DNA from: JAFGHJ01 sp964525555
GTDB lineage: Bacteria; Hydrothermota; UBA3072
DNA: 64,000 nt
Direction: 5' to 3'
NCBI GenBank assembly: GCA_964525555.1
Contig: CAZGHN010000004.1
Location: 62,001-126,000 of the forward strand
Both the position numbers and the translations under genes were made by a program. Below are positions 7,921 through 18,800 of the stretch, piece by piece; position 1 is the stretch's first letter; the number at the start of each line of letters is the position of its first letter. The notes beneath the pieces were generated by a model. That model ran no database searches, was not told the DNA's origin, and worked only from the letters and a program-made list of their open reading frames with translations.

Positions 7921-10272
7921 TCACTCTACCCTTATACCCGCGTTAATAGATACTTCGAATGTTTTATAATCCGGATTGGAACAGATATCGTATTTCCCGT
8001 TTCCGTCAAAGAAAATAGGACCGGGGCTTAAATAGATATCGAAACCGATTATCTTTTTTTCAAGAGAAGCTTCTCCATAAGCATTTTCATAACTGAAGAA
8101 TATTCTGCCTTTTATTTCATCTCGCGGAATGAGACTAAGACCCGTTTCAAACCCAATTACCTGGTATTTTATTTCTCCGCCGCTCGATATGAAAGGCTCA
8201 AGACCTTCTCTATGAGCCCAGGATATTTCCTGGTAAAGATTAAGTATTTCTATAAACCGTTCTTCTCCTCTAAGTGAAAATTTATTTTCGATTGTCGCTG
8301 TAGGAAGAGAATCCGGAATACGCAGTTCATATCTTCTGTTTTGATACTTGATTGAAGCCTTACCTTTTCCTGAAAATAAGTAAGTTGTATTTAAGCCGAA
8401 AGTTCTGTCTTTTCTAGTTCTGTATTGAATAAGTGTATCTCCAAGCGAATCTTCCGACGTCGGATATATCATTCTATAAAGGCCGTCTCCATCAACGTTG
8501 GAGTATTCACCCGTTACGGAAAGAGCTGTAATGGGAGCCCACATTATATTAAGCCGCTCTCTTTCTTCCTTGTTGTCCTGCGTCTTTACGTCATAGTAAT
8601 TTAAAGAATAACTCTTTCTCCATTCCTTTATTGCACCGATGCTGACAAATCTGTTACGAATTCTCGTATTTATATTATGAATATTTGAATTCTGAAATAC
8701 CGTACCCGAGGTGAGACTTTTGGATTTGGTGAAACTCGGATTATATGATAAAGTAAACCATTCAAGAGGATAACTGTCGAATCTAAAAGAACCTGTTTCC
8801 CGTCGTCCAGGTTCATCTTCTTCCCCGGGATTACGCCTCACCGATTGAATGGTATATTGTCCTGTTGAACGGAATACCTTAAGAGAAGAAAAATTGTAAT
8901 TTGACTTTAGTAAAGTTATGGGGGAATAAAGGTCGGATCTCTTCACCTGAGCCGAGCTTGAAACACTTATTCCTCTTATTGGCGTGAACCAGATTTTCCC
9001 TTCTCCGTTTGTTTCCTTGAAGTCTCCCTTTCCGTAAGAACCGTTTATATTAATACCGTAGGCTTGCTTACTGAAATCGATGCCGCCGCCGATTTTATAA
9101 ATATCGAGAGAATCTCTTGTTTCGTAATCTGCATTGCCTCTTAAGTTAATTTCTCCGATTTTCTGTTTTGCCGTTAAACTATGAGAGGAATAATAATTAA
9201 ATCCCTCATATCTTTTATAATTATACTGAAAATTTTTTAAATTTAGCTGTAGCATTCTATCGTTTTCATTATTTCTTTCCCTGTAAGAAGAAATTATAAC
9301 AAAATCGGAATTAGGCGTCACGGAACCGTTTACAACTATTTCTTCACCCGGTTCAAGTCCTTTTCCGATTACGTTAAACTCGTCACCTGTTCCGCTGTAA
9401 GTACCACCAATGTCGAAGATACCTTTTCTCACTCCTCCATCTACTCTTAACCCTTTGATGCCATTACCATCATCCGCCCCTTCAACATTCAGATGTAAGT
9501 CTTCTTTTCCTATATTTGTATTTACAGTATATCCACCTGTGTTTACCCCTCCCGCACCCATGGATAAAAAATCGAACGGTTTGATGGAAATCTGCCCGCC
9601 GGAGAGAGATTTTCCTTCTTCTCCTTCGTATTCATATTCTACTTCCATTGCTTCCTCAGGTTCCAGAATCTTGTTTATCAGGGTTATTCTTCCGATTGTA
9701 TAGTCTATGCGGTAATCGGTTCCCTTTTCAAGTTTTTTTAAATCAAGCCCGACGCCGATTCTCACGATTTCGGTGTTTCTTACTACAGGAGAATTGGCCA
9801 GTTGGAAAGGTCCGGAAGTCCCATCTCCTTGTATTTTTTCTTTGGCAGAAGTTCCTCTCGGAAAGGAATAAAATCCTTCTCCATCCAATTTAGAAGATTT
9901 CAAGCCTAATTTTATGCCTCTAATATGTTTATTTTGAATAAGAAGTCCGCCAAGAGATACCGGAATATCGCCCATAGAGCCTTCCACATGCTCTCCTTTG
10001 ATGGTAAAAAAAGCAGTATTTTCTTCTTTCCTTCTTCCCTGATAGGCTTCCCCTTCTATATCCAGATTACCACGTATTTTGCCGTCCACATTGAGCTGCA
10101 GGACGTTGTTTCTGAGAGTAAACGGATAAAATTCGGGAGGGGTAACTCCTTCGAGCAGATATTTGCCCTGGTAAAAAAAAGAGCTTCTCCCGGTAACGTT
10201 AACATATGTTGTATCATTGATGTTTGTTGTGTCACTTTCGGCAGATAAAAGAAGTAGAAGTAAAAACATCAT
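7921..10272 (-). CDS. Large secreted/outer-membrane beta-rich protein
   Basis: 783 residues with a short hydrophobic signal (MMFLLLLLLS...). The body is composed almost entirely of alternating short beta strands with aromatic residues at strand ends and G/N/D turns, as expected for an outer-membrane beta-barrel. One segment at about 165-215 carries the 'GTDYRIDYTIGRITL' pattern found in SprA-like and related giant barrels; another reads 'GTSGPFQL'. It may be a large barrel or a fragment-like relative of such proteins. The start codon ATGATG is embedded in family A repeat and has no Shine-Dalgarno sequence, unlike its neighbours. The exact function is unknown. Confidence 0.65.
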   Translation of the reverse strand: MMFLLLLLLSAESDTTNINDTTYVNVTGRSSFFYQGKYLLEGVTPPEFYPFTLRNNVLQLNVDGKIRGNLDIEGEAYQGRRKEENTAFFTIKGEHVEGSMGDIPVSLGGLLIQNKHIRGIKLGLKSSKLDGEGFYSFPRGTSAKEKIQGDGTSGPFQLANSPVVRNTEIVRIGVGLDLKKLEKGTDYRIDYTIGRITLINKILEPEEAMEVEYEYEGEEGKSLSGGQISIKPFDFLSMGAGGVNTGGYTVNTNIGKEDLHLNVEGADDGNGIKGLRVDGGVRKGIFDIGGTYSGTGDEFNVIGKGLEPGEEIVVNGSVTPNSDFVIISSYRERNNENDRMLQLNLKNFQYNYKRYEGFNYYSSHSLTAKQKIGEINLRGNADYETRDSLDIYKIGGGIDFSKQAYGININGSYGKGDFKETNGEGKIWFTPIRGISVSSSAQVKRSDLYSPITLLKSNYNFSSLKVFRSTGQYTIQSVRRNPGEEDEPGRRETGSFRFDSYPLEWFTLSYNPSFTKSKSLTSGTVFQNSNIHNINTRIRNRFVSIGAIKEWRKSYSLNYYDVKTQDNKEERERLNIMWAPITALSVTGEYSNVDGDGLYRMIYPTSEDSLGDTLIQYRTRKDRTFGLNTTYLFSGKGKASIKYQNRRYELRIPDSLPTATIENKFSLRGEERFIEILNLYQEISWAHREGLEPFISSGGEIKYQVIGFETGLSLIPRDEIKGRIFFSYENAYGEASLEKKIIGFDIYLSPGPIFFDGNGKYDICSNPDYKTFEVSINAGIRVE

Positions 10273-10434
10273 TTAGGGTATAGTTATTAGGGTATAGGGT
10301 ATAGTGAAAAGGGTGTAGTATTTAGGGTATAGGGTATTGTTAAAAGGGTATAGTATTTAGGGTATAGGATATTGCAAGGAGAGGGTATAGGGTATTTCAA
10401 GGGTATAGTATTTAGGGTATAGGGTATAGTAAAA
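10272..10434 (+). repeat. Family A array ('gggtatag' orientation)
   Basis: About 160 bp of imperfect tandem units such as 'tttagggtatagggtatag', reading G-rich on the plus strand. It forms the entire upstream region of the 783-aa gene and abuts its start codon. The 63-residue minus-strand frame through it (10287-10478) is a repeat artefact. Confidence 0.85.
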
Positions 10435-10446
10435 ACAAAAAATCCT

Positions 10447-10472
10447 TTTTGATCTGCGTTCATCTGCGTCCA
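10447..10472 (+). repeat. 'atctgcgttcatctgcgtcc' repeat (family B)
   Basis: Short unit also present at 37171-37200 and 38482-38502, with related forms at 37072-37108 and 60592-60612. Confidence 0.75.
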
Positions 10473-10474
10473 AT

Positions 10475-11230
10475 TCATTTTTCGACCTCATACTTGCTCA
10501 GCGTGCTGTTTTTAAATATAAATAAATTTTTCCCCTCAGTTGTAGAAAATGCTCCCTTAAAGCACTCGATTTTTTCAAGATTCTGGTCATACAGGAATGT
10601 TGTACTATCTGTAGATATACTGACGTATTTATCAACTGAAATTGATTTTCCTTCTTTTATTTCTATCATTTGAATAAAATCTCCGTACTCCGAAAAAACA
10701 GAAATTCTATTCTTTTCAAGGATATAAACTTTACCGCTTGAAACATCTATATCGAGAGGTTCGTTTATAAAGCCCGCACCTTTGCCGAAATTTCCGAACG
10801 AATGCAAAATAGACTCTTTTCCGTAAACATCGACTTTATATCTCAGGGGGTCCAGAATAAAGAGTCTTTCATTTGAAACCGCGATCGAAGTCGGCTCCTC
10901 GGTTTCGATTTCTCTTTCATAAAGATAATTTCCATCTCTATCGAAAATCTTTATATTTCTGGAGCCGTAATCGAGTATATAAAGCCAACCATTTTCGAAA
11001 TCCATAGAAATGGGTTCTACAAGTTCTCCGCTTTCCATCCCAAACGTTCCGAATTGAATCAATCCGTTCCCTTCTCTTAAGATTTTATTGCGGCAGAGAA
11101 AATAGGTATAATCACCAAATGTTTTTATTTCAAGAACTTCTTCCGAAGATACAGGAACTTTTACTTGTTCTGTAAACTCCACATTCCATGAATTTGCAAT
11201 TGATAAAAGTAGGAAAATAATTGAAAGCAT
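10475..11230 (-). CDS. Secreted NHL-type beta-propeller protein
   Basis: 251 residues with a signal peptide (MLSIIFLLLSIANS) and about five to six NHL-like blades, each of the type 'P.sIaV...r.fIlD....rv.vf...G....'. An example is 'ENGWLYILDYGSRNIKIFDRDGN' (split here as ENGWLYILDYGS plus RNIKIFDRDGN). NHL propellers are usually binding platforms. It is bracketed by family A arrays in opposite orientations (10272-10434 and 11332-11392). A weak or absent Shine-Dalgarno sequence precedes the ATG. It is probably exported with its PorV-like and giant neighbours, since all are on one strand. Confidence 0.72.
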   Translation of the reverse strand: MLSIIFLLLSIANSWNVEFTEQVKVPVSSEEVLEIKTFGDYTYFLCRNKILREGNGLIQFGTFGMESGELVEPISMDFENGWLYILDYGSRNIKIFDRDGNYLYEREIETEEPTSIAVSNERLFILDPLRYKVDVYGKESILHSFGNFGKGAGFINEPLDIDVSSGKVYILEKNRISVFSEYGDFIQMIEIKEGKSISVDKYVSISTDSTTFLYDQNLEKIECFKGAFSTTEGKNLFIFKNSTLSKYEVEK

Positions 11231-11331
11231 GCCAACTACCGTTAAAAATTGTAAATTGTAAGTTGTAATTTGTAAATTTTAAATTTATTTAATATCATTT
11301 TTCATTTTCTATTTTACGATTATTCTAATCT

Positions 11332-11392
11332 CTATACCCTAAATACTATACCCTTTTTACTATACCCTATACCCTCCAAACTATACCCTGAG
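11332..11392 (+). repeat. Family A array ('ctataccct' orientation)
   Basis: About 60 bp of 'ctataccctaaatactataccc' type units, C-rich on the plus strand, i.e. inverted relative to 10272-10434. It lies between the NHL gene and the 3' end of the PorV-like gene. Confidence 0.85.
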
Positions 11393-11396
11393 TTTT

Positions 11397-12341
11397 TCAC
11401 CATTTCCATCCAATCGAAATATTATGATTGCCTTTTATTTCTTCTCTGGTCGAATAGGCGTAATCGAAGTACAGATGTTCAGAATTAAATCCCATACCGA
11501 AAGCAATATTTTTATCCTCGATACCGAACCGAAGCGGCAGAATTCCCGCAACGCTCCATTCTAACCCTGCGTAATATACCGGATCGATTTGGCGGAAAAG
11601 TACTTTATCTATTCTACCGGAGACGATTATTCCCTTTTCGAGCCATCCTTCTCCCCGCAAGAGTGTAACTCCCAAAAGCGCAGAACCAACCGGCAGCAAT
11701 TCTTCATTCATCCCGCCGCTCCATCTTATTCCGGTATTCAGTATATCCCTAAAAGTAATACCTCCAAAGAAAAGCTTATTCTGGTAATATCCTCCGATAT
11801 CCATACTTACGCCGGTACCCGAGTATTGATATAAAAGCATATCAATAAATTTTCCGTTAATTCCTATACCAAAATCTTTAATTCTTCTTGAAAGCGAAAG
11901 GGTATAACAGGACGCCCTGTACGAAGCAGTACCTCTATATATTATTTCGGGATAATTCGTTCCGGGGATAGTGTCTTCCCCTGCTTCTGTAATAGGTATA
12001 TCTCCTGTTGCAATCCTCATAAACGAAAAGGCAGTCGTTAAAGATAAAGGTTTAATCGTAGTACCAAGAGTAAAATAATCATAAGTTGTACCGAAATCGA
12101 GTTCAGTGTGTTGATAAAGAATGTCTGAATTATAGATAAAAGGTAATCCACCGGGGTTATAATAAATATTCGTTATTTCTCCTCCGATATAAGTATTTCC
12201 CCTTCCTATATTCGCCGCACCCGCGCCGAGACTTAGTAAATCAAGTTGGACATAGGAAAGAAGCGAATATGGGAAAAAGAGAAGTGCCATCAGGGTATAG
12301 GGTATAGGGTATAGGGTATAGTTTTTTAAAAAACGCATCAT
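11397..12341 (-). CDS. PorV/UPF0164-family outer-membrane protein
   Basis: 314 residues in the FadL-like barrel family that includes PorV and PorQ of type IX secretion. The family start 'LSLGAGAANIGRGNTYIGGEITNIYYNPGGL' (here LSLGAGAANIGRGNTY, then YYNPGGL) follows the signal peptide, and the rest is strands ending in a terminal aromatic (W). The start ATGATG is supported by AGGAGG upstream and overlaps the stop codon of the four-helix-bundle gene. Unusually, residues 7-17 of the signal region (NYTLYPIPYTL) are encoded by the family A repeat at 12292-12321. If the second start at 12290 were used instead, the repeat would be 5' leader. Confidence 0.82.
   Translation of the reverse strand: MMRFLKNYTLYPIPYTLMALLFFPYSLLSYVQLDLLSLGAGAANIGRGNTYIGGEITNIYYNPGGLPFIYNSDILYQHTELDFGTTYDYFTLGTTIKPLSLTTAFSFMRIATGDIPITEAGEDTIPGTNYPEIIYRGTASYRASCYTLSLSRRIKDFGIGINGKFIDMLLYQYSGTGVSMDIGGYYQNKLFFGGITFRDILNTGIRWSGGMNEELLPVGSALLGVTLLRGEGWLEKGIIVSGRIDKVLFRQIDPVYYAGLEWSVAGILPLRFGIEDKNIAFGMGFNSEHLYFDYAYSTREEIKGNHNISIGWKW
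12292..12321 (+). repeat. Family A array inside the PorV-like start region
   Basis: Four near-perfect 'gggtata' units on the plus strand, read in frame on the minus strand as part of the signal peptide of the 11397-12341 gene. Confidence 0.85.
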
Positions 12342-12697
12342 CCCTGCCTCCTTTTAAGAGAGTTAATAAGGCCTCCTATCATTTTTGAAAGTTCTTCTAT
12401 TTTGGAATATAATTTATCTCTGACTTTTTTCTTCATATAGCCCAAAGCCAATGTTATATCGAGAACAGCAACACATTCGTTCAAAGATCCTCTTGCCACA
12501 TTGAGAAAATGAATATATTCTTTGGTGCTTCGTCCATTTCCCTCGGCTATATTTAAAACTGCCGAAACAGAAGCTCTTCTTAATTGACTTGTAATACCAA
12601 ATTTTTCACCGCTTGGAAATTTAGCAGATATTTGATAAATTTCTTTTGTAAAGGCAATTCCTTTCTTGTAAACATCTAATTTCTCAAACCCAAACAC
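12338..12697 (-). CDS. Four-helix-bundle protein, 23S-IVS/S23 family (copy B)
   Basis: 119 residues, the most canonical of the three copies: 'LDVYKKGIAFTKEIYQI..KFPSGEKFG', 'QLRRASVSAVLNIAEGNGR', 'EY.HFLNVARGSLNE'. The NIAEG motif is intact. The start is GTG with AAAGGAG nine bases before it. It overlaps the PorV-like gene start (TGATG), so the two are translationally coupled. It is flanked by family A arrays at 12292 and 12739. There is no rRNA here, so the family name reflects origin only. Confidence 0.88.
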   Translation of the reverse strand: MFGFEKLDVYKKGIAFTKEIYQISAKFPSGEKFGITSQLRRASVSAVLNIAEGNGRSTKEYIHFLNVARGSLNECVAVLDITLALGYMKKKVRDKLYSKIEELSKMIGGLINSLKRRQG

Positions 12698-12738
12698 TTT
12701 CTCTCCTTTGTTTTTTTTGGGGTAGGGTTGGGAGTTCT

Positions 12739-12815
12739 TGACCCTCCTAACTATACCCTTTTCTTTTAGGGTGGGGTTTTGGGTCTATACCCTATACCCT
12801 CTTAACTATACCCTA
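12739..12815 (+). repeat. Family A array ('ctataccct' orientation)
   Basis: About 75 bp of 'aactataccc' and 'ctataccctatacccTC' units between the giant gene's stop codon and four-helix-bundle copy B. Confidence 0.85.
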
Positions 12816-12818
12816 GGT

Positions 12819-15800
12819 TTACCTCCTATAAACGATAATCTTCGTTCTTTCCTCAACCTTTTCACTTCCACTTATTGCACGTACAAGTACGTTATAAACC
12901 CCGTTTCGAACTTCTTCACCGTCTTGATTCATACCATTCCATGTTACCTCGTTTATACCTGAAAAGCCTGTTATTGCAGTTTCCCAGAGTAATGTACCGG
13001 TAAGCGAATATATTCTTATCTCTATTTCACAGTCCCTACTAACAACCACTCTTATATTTGAAAATTCTATAGCCGGATCACAGGGATTTGGATACGGAAC
13101 GCATTCCTGTATGGAAAGCGCTTCCTGACGGGTTTTTCCACTACCCGAAAGAACAGGAAATAGGACTGAAAATGGGAATCGCAAAACCTGAACACGGTCG
13201 TTATTCATATCCGCGACATACAATCTTTCATGGTTTACTGCTATTCCTTCCGGTTTATTGAATTCTCCGCATCCTTTACCTTTCTTTCCGTAATTGAACA
13301 GATGATTACCGTACGCGTCGAAGCATCGTATTCTATCGTTGTTTCTGTCAACTACCCATATATATCCACGGTAATCAACTTCTATATCCGATGGTTTATT
13401 AAATCCCGTGATTTCCATAAGTAAATTACCGTCTAAATCATACTTTCTGACTCTGTCATCATTTATCAGACATGTGTAAACATTTCCCTGTTTATCGAAC
13501 GATATGCCCTCAGGATGATAAGAGCACCGCAACCCAGTCCTTGTTATATCAATTTCCTTTGCTTTTCTGAAAAGTGAATCGTACAATATGATTCTTTTAC
13601 CGGTTTGATCCGCGACTCCGATTATAATGTTTTTCAACTCGCCTTCATCTCCACCTCCACCTTTACCTTTACAACTCAACTGTATTAAGCTATCCGTTAA
13701 CCTTATTACGTCCACCCCGTCTGGACCTTTTAAGTTTTTAATCGAACGCAAGTATTCCTGCGACTGGTTGAATTCCGTTATTTCCTTTCTTACTTGTTCC
13801 GATATAAGGATATTATTCCATGGTGTAACCGCTACATCATTCGGTACGTATCTATCGGGTATTTCAAATATAAGGTTACCAAATGGGTCGAACTTTTTAA
13901 CCATATCCTTGCAGCGCTTTTTATCTCCACCACCTTCTCTATCGGTCGCGTAAATATTACCCTGAGTGTCATAATCTACACCTTCGGGTTTGTGCAAAGG
14001 TATATCCAGTTCACAAATAAGGCCGCCTTTCCAGAGAATCACCTCATCTATCCCTTCATTTCCTACAAGATCAGTCACTCTTAGCCTTACGGTCAGGATG
14101 TTTCCCGAGACTACGGAGACGTCGAATTTCCCTAAAACGGAATCTTCAACCTCTTCGTTTGATACAGTTATAATATTCCAGTCTGCAGGGTCCATACCCG
14201 CGCCGTATTCAAGGACATATTCCTTGAAATGTTTATCTTTTGCCGTTCCTATTATCGTTATTTCATCACTGACTAGAGTTGAATCGAGAGGTGAAATAAT
14301 CAGCGCTAAAGGTTTCGTATTATCCAGTTCATAATATTTGGAATTAAACGGTTCTTCGTTTAAAACGTTATCCCGAGCCCTATAATCTACTTTATAATTG
14401 CCGTCTTCACCTGTGATTGTTAATAAGATACTATCTCCTTGTATGACTATGCTAACCTCTGGACCGGAAGCGGGCAGCGCTTGTATCTCATATTCCAGTT
14501 CTTTTGCACCGGATGTGACACCGTTTGACAGCGGGTCTTCGGCAGTTAAGATAAGAGGTGTATTTGAAGTGATAAGCGTTTGCTGTAAGCTATCGCCGGG
14601 AAGTTCGTAATTTGGATCGCCTGTTGCAAGCTGGGATATCGGGTAAGTCTCATCGACCCTAAGTTCCTGTGAAATTACCTCCTCTCTATTTCCAGCTCTA
14701 TCGATTGAATAATACTCGACAAGATGCACTCCTTCGTCTGCCACATTAAATTCTCCTCCGTTATATATATACCAATCGCTATCGTCAATACGATAATATG
14801 TCGTATCTACTCCCGATATATCATCAGTTGCAATGAAACTCAAAGGTGTAGCTGAGGTTATATAAATCGAACCACCAGCCACCGGCTCGTAGTGGGGATC
14901 ACCGACATTAAGGGTGGTAACCGGAGGTTCACAATCAATTCCAACCACAGTATCCTTGTATATTTCAGTATTTCCGAGATTGTCCACCGAGTAATAAGAT
15001 ATCATATATCTGTAATGCGGTGGAGTGTATGGAATGAAAAATTCACCCGTAGCTTCAATCCATTGTGGTGATACGGCTCCGGGTATGGGAGAAACACTGT
15101 AGAAGGAATGCGCGATTCCGCAAGTGTCCTGTGCCTCAATAAGAATAGGCGTCTCAGGCGAGATATAAAGAGTATCGTTATAAATCCTTTTCGGGTTTCC
15201 GAAAACGAGGTAGGATAGCGGTGGAGAATCATCCACAGTTAATTCTTTGGATTTTATGTCTTCTCGATTTCCCAAGTTATCTATCGAATAATACTCAATT
15301 AAATGAGTTCCTTCATCAGCCAGAGTGAACTCCCCTCCGGCATATATATCCCAGCTATTGTCATCAATGCGGTAGTATGTCGTATCTACACCACACCCTT
15401 CTTCGATTATTTCAAATCTGATAGGGGTATGGGAAGTGATATAAAGCTGTGGGCTGCCAGATGTTGGCTGATAGCTGGGGATACCGGGAATGAGGGTGGT
15501 AATCGGTGGCGTATTATCCACAATTAATTCCTTTGATTTGATTATTTCTCTGTTACACGCTCTGTCGATCGAGTAATATTCAAGAATATTAATCCCTTCG
15601 GTACTTATATTAAATATATCTGTATAGACATTCCATGTACCGCTGTTTGAACGGTAATAAACGGTATCTAATCCTGAAGAAACGCCATTCACAACCGGAT
15701 CTTCCGCTGTTATTTCAAGGGGTGTCCCGGAAGTGATATAGAGCTGTGAACTGTCTACGGTTGGCGAATAAAGAGGTGTGCCGATGTTAAGTACGGATAC

Positions 15801-18800
15801 CGGTTCAGTATTATCGACTTTTATATTAACTTCGACCGGGTTTAAATCAGTCGATAAAGTATTCCAGTTATTCCCTGCTTTATCTTCCGATCTTATTGTT
15901 AAGGTATATTCTCCGTCTTCGACATCTTCACTATCCCATAAGCCTTCATACACTCCGTTAAGCGAGTCTCCTTCTACTCTTGTAATCTCATTATATGAAA
16001 GGCCATCACTTCCGTATTCAACTTTCTTAACTCCGCTGACATCATCCGTGGCCCTTGCGCTTACCTCCATGTTTTTCGAATAATATTCGTCCTCAATGGG
16101 AGATAGTATTTCCGTTATAAGAGGAGACGTGACATCCAGTATTGTTATGTTATCTATCCCAACTCCTGTATTTTCACCTTCTGCTTCTACCACAAACGAA
16201 ACAAGGTAATCTTTCGTGGCGTAATACTCATCGCTTTCCATTGTTAGCGTATCGAGGTAGGTTGAGTCCATCATTAGCGTAATAGGAGTTGTTATTGTAT
16301 CTTTTTCTTCTTTTGTGACCGGATCTATCACGTTTGTTATTCCGTATCCGCTTATATCTATATTTCCTGCATTTTTTAACCATCTTGCAACATCGAAGTA
16401 TTCTCCCCACTGGATGTTCTCCTGAATCACGTTTATTCCTCCTAAGAGGACAATAGACTCGGATAAAGTAAACCACAGAGAGTCTTGAGAGAGAACAGAA
16501 CCATTATCATTATTGATAAGAATTCCTTTGATTTTGTATTCACCGGGCAGATATGCTTCTGTATTCCAGAAATCTTTTCTGTTTACAACTTCATCCATAG
16601 AAAGACCGAATGGATGTGAATATGTCTCCAATGTAGTATTCTCGGGTGAGATAACCGCGATTTCGAGTGTTGTTTCATCGAAGAGGTAATTAGGGGAAGT
16701 GTTTTTCGAAGTTGAGTTTATCTCCACGTTTTCATATGATTGATATGATGACTTATTACTGAACAGGGAAAGACTCGCAGAAATCTCTGAGGTTATATCA
16801 AAGGCATCTTCATCCCTGGCTCTCAGTCTGTCTCCCTGGCTTGCTTCTCCGAGAACATTATATGTTCCCCAGAGAGTTCTACCCGTATTCCAGTAAATGA
16901 GAGTATCTTTTACCCCCTGAGGTTCCAAAGTTATATTGAATGTCGAAATTATCTCCTCTTTTTCTTTAATTGCTAAATCGACTGTTAAATCGATTGGGTT
17001 TTCGCCGTTATTGTTTATATTTAATATTACTCCGACACTATCATAAGCGCCGTATTCATCCCTATCAGTCGAGACTGAAAGAACAATGGTTGAAGGACCG
17101 ATATTAATATTTTTATTCATTGTATTATTATTTTCCGATAATTCTTCTATTAAGTTATCGGGATCGGCATAAACTTCTATATCGTGAATACCGGACCATC
17201 CATATGTATCCCAGTCCAGTTCTACAGGTACCGTCTCTCCTGTTCCGAGGCTATCATTTATGATCTCACTGCCTATTAAGTTTCCATCCGATGAGAAGTT
17301 TACTCTGATATTTGATGCGGAAACACCTGTATTATGAATTAACCCTGTTATATTTACTATATCTCCTTCCATTGGATCGGAAGGCAGGAATTCAATATCT
17401 TCTACGGTTAAATCGGGTAAAGTCGGATGTGTTACCTCGACGGTTGTCATTAAGCGGTTATTATTTTCGTTTGCTTCTTCCACAATATCCTCTGCATCGA
17501 CCCATGCCCAGACAGTATTAACACCCGGATGTCCTTCCGAACTCAGTTTAATCTCTATAGAGATATTCTCATTGGCACCGAGTGCGGGAACATAGACTTC
17601 ATTTATAAGTTCTCCATTCTCAGGTATTCCGAGGAAGAATTTTATTAAGTTTTCTCCCGCAGGAAGTGAACTCTGATTTATTATATCCGCTGTTATAATT
17701 ACCGTATCTCCTTCCACTACACTTTCGGGTACTGCTGTTAGACTCGATACGAGTAAATCGGGAGCAGAGACGGTTATAACCCTCCTGTAAGTTACAAATT
17801 CATTTCCCGCTTTATCGTAAACTTTTAGTCTGAGAGTGGAAACTCCCGAAGGAAGAGCGGCTATATCGATAGAACCGAGAATATCTTCGACGATAAATAG
17901 AACACCTTCTGATATTAAATCCCAGCTCGTAGGATTTTCGCCTTCTCCGTATTCGAGAGTGAAATGATCGAAATTAGCAGGAGTTCCTTCCCAGTTGGCA
18001 TCCGTTGCTGTTCCTATTATGGCGAGAGTAGGAGAACCTGTAGTTATCGTATCCCATTCCCCCGGCTGTAAGATTATTCCCGTAGGCTGGATATTATCTA
18101 TTTCAACAGTATCCATTGCAAAGAATCCATAATGGCTCTTTATTATATACGGGTATAATCCGCTCCCTTGAGAACTTCCGTCCCAGCTTTCTGTATTGCT
18201 TCCTTCTATTCTAGTAAAAGGACCGAGGACGGTTGTTGTATCTCCGGTTAAATTATTCAAGATATAAATTTCTATTTCCGCATCATGTGAAATGTTATAT
18301 CCAATGAAAGTGGTGTCCTTAATTCCCGGGCTCATCGCAGGGGAGAATGGGTCGGGAGATGCACCTTCTGAAGATATGCTGAAATAAGCGATTTCGGCGT
18401 CAGCCCAGTCGACATCGCTCATTCCCTCCACATCTTCCACTTTAAGGCCGATTTTCCCTTTGAACGGTTCATTCCATATCCACTGCCCGCTTGCCTCGAG
18501 TAGATCGTCGAACTCTCCGTCTCCGTCTATATCCCAGGCATAAGTTACAATAGAATCGCCCTCGAGAGTATCCGGATCATAAGATGCGGAACCGTCGAGG
18601 AAAATAGAGGCATCGACAAATCCTTCGTAAGGACCTCCCGCGTCAGCGACAGGCGGGTGGTTTTCGAGTGTTACATCGATAATACAGACATCGATATCGG
18701 TTCTCGGAGGCATGTTATCATCGGATATTTTCAATGTAATATAATATTTTCCTGTATCCGGCCACATATAAGTAGTTGTGATACCTGTCGAATCAAAAAT

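Noticed and set aside
7921..10272. SprA as a full type IX translocon
   Set aside because: Only a short pattern in a 783-residue protein resembles SprA, which is about three times longer; identity not supported.
10287..10478. 63-residue frame with YTLNTIPYTLNT repeats
   Set aside because: Translation of the family A array; it repeats because the DNA does. It is the repeat, not a protein, although similar residues are encoded inside two real genes.
10272..12815. CRISPR-like spacing of the family A arrays
   Set aside because: Units are short, degenerate and lack constant repeats with unique spacers; no cas gene is present.
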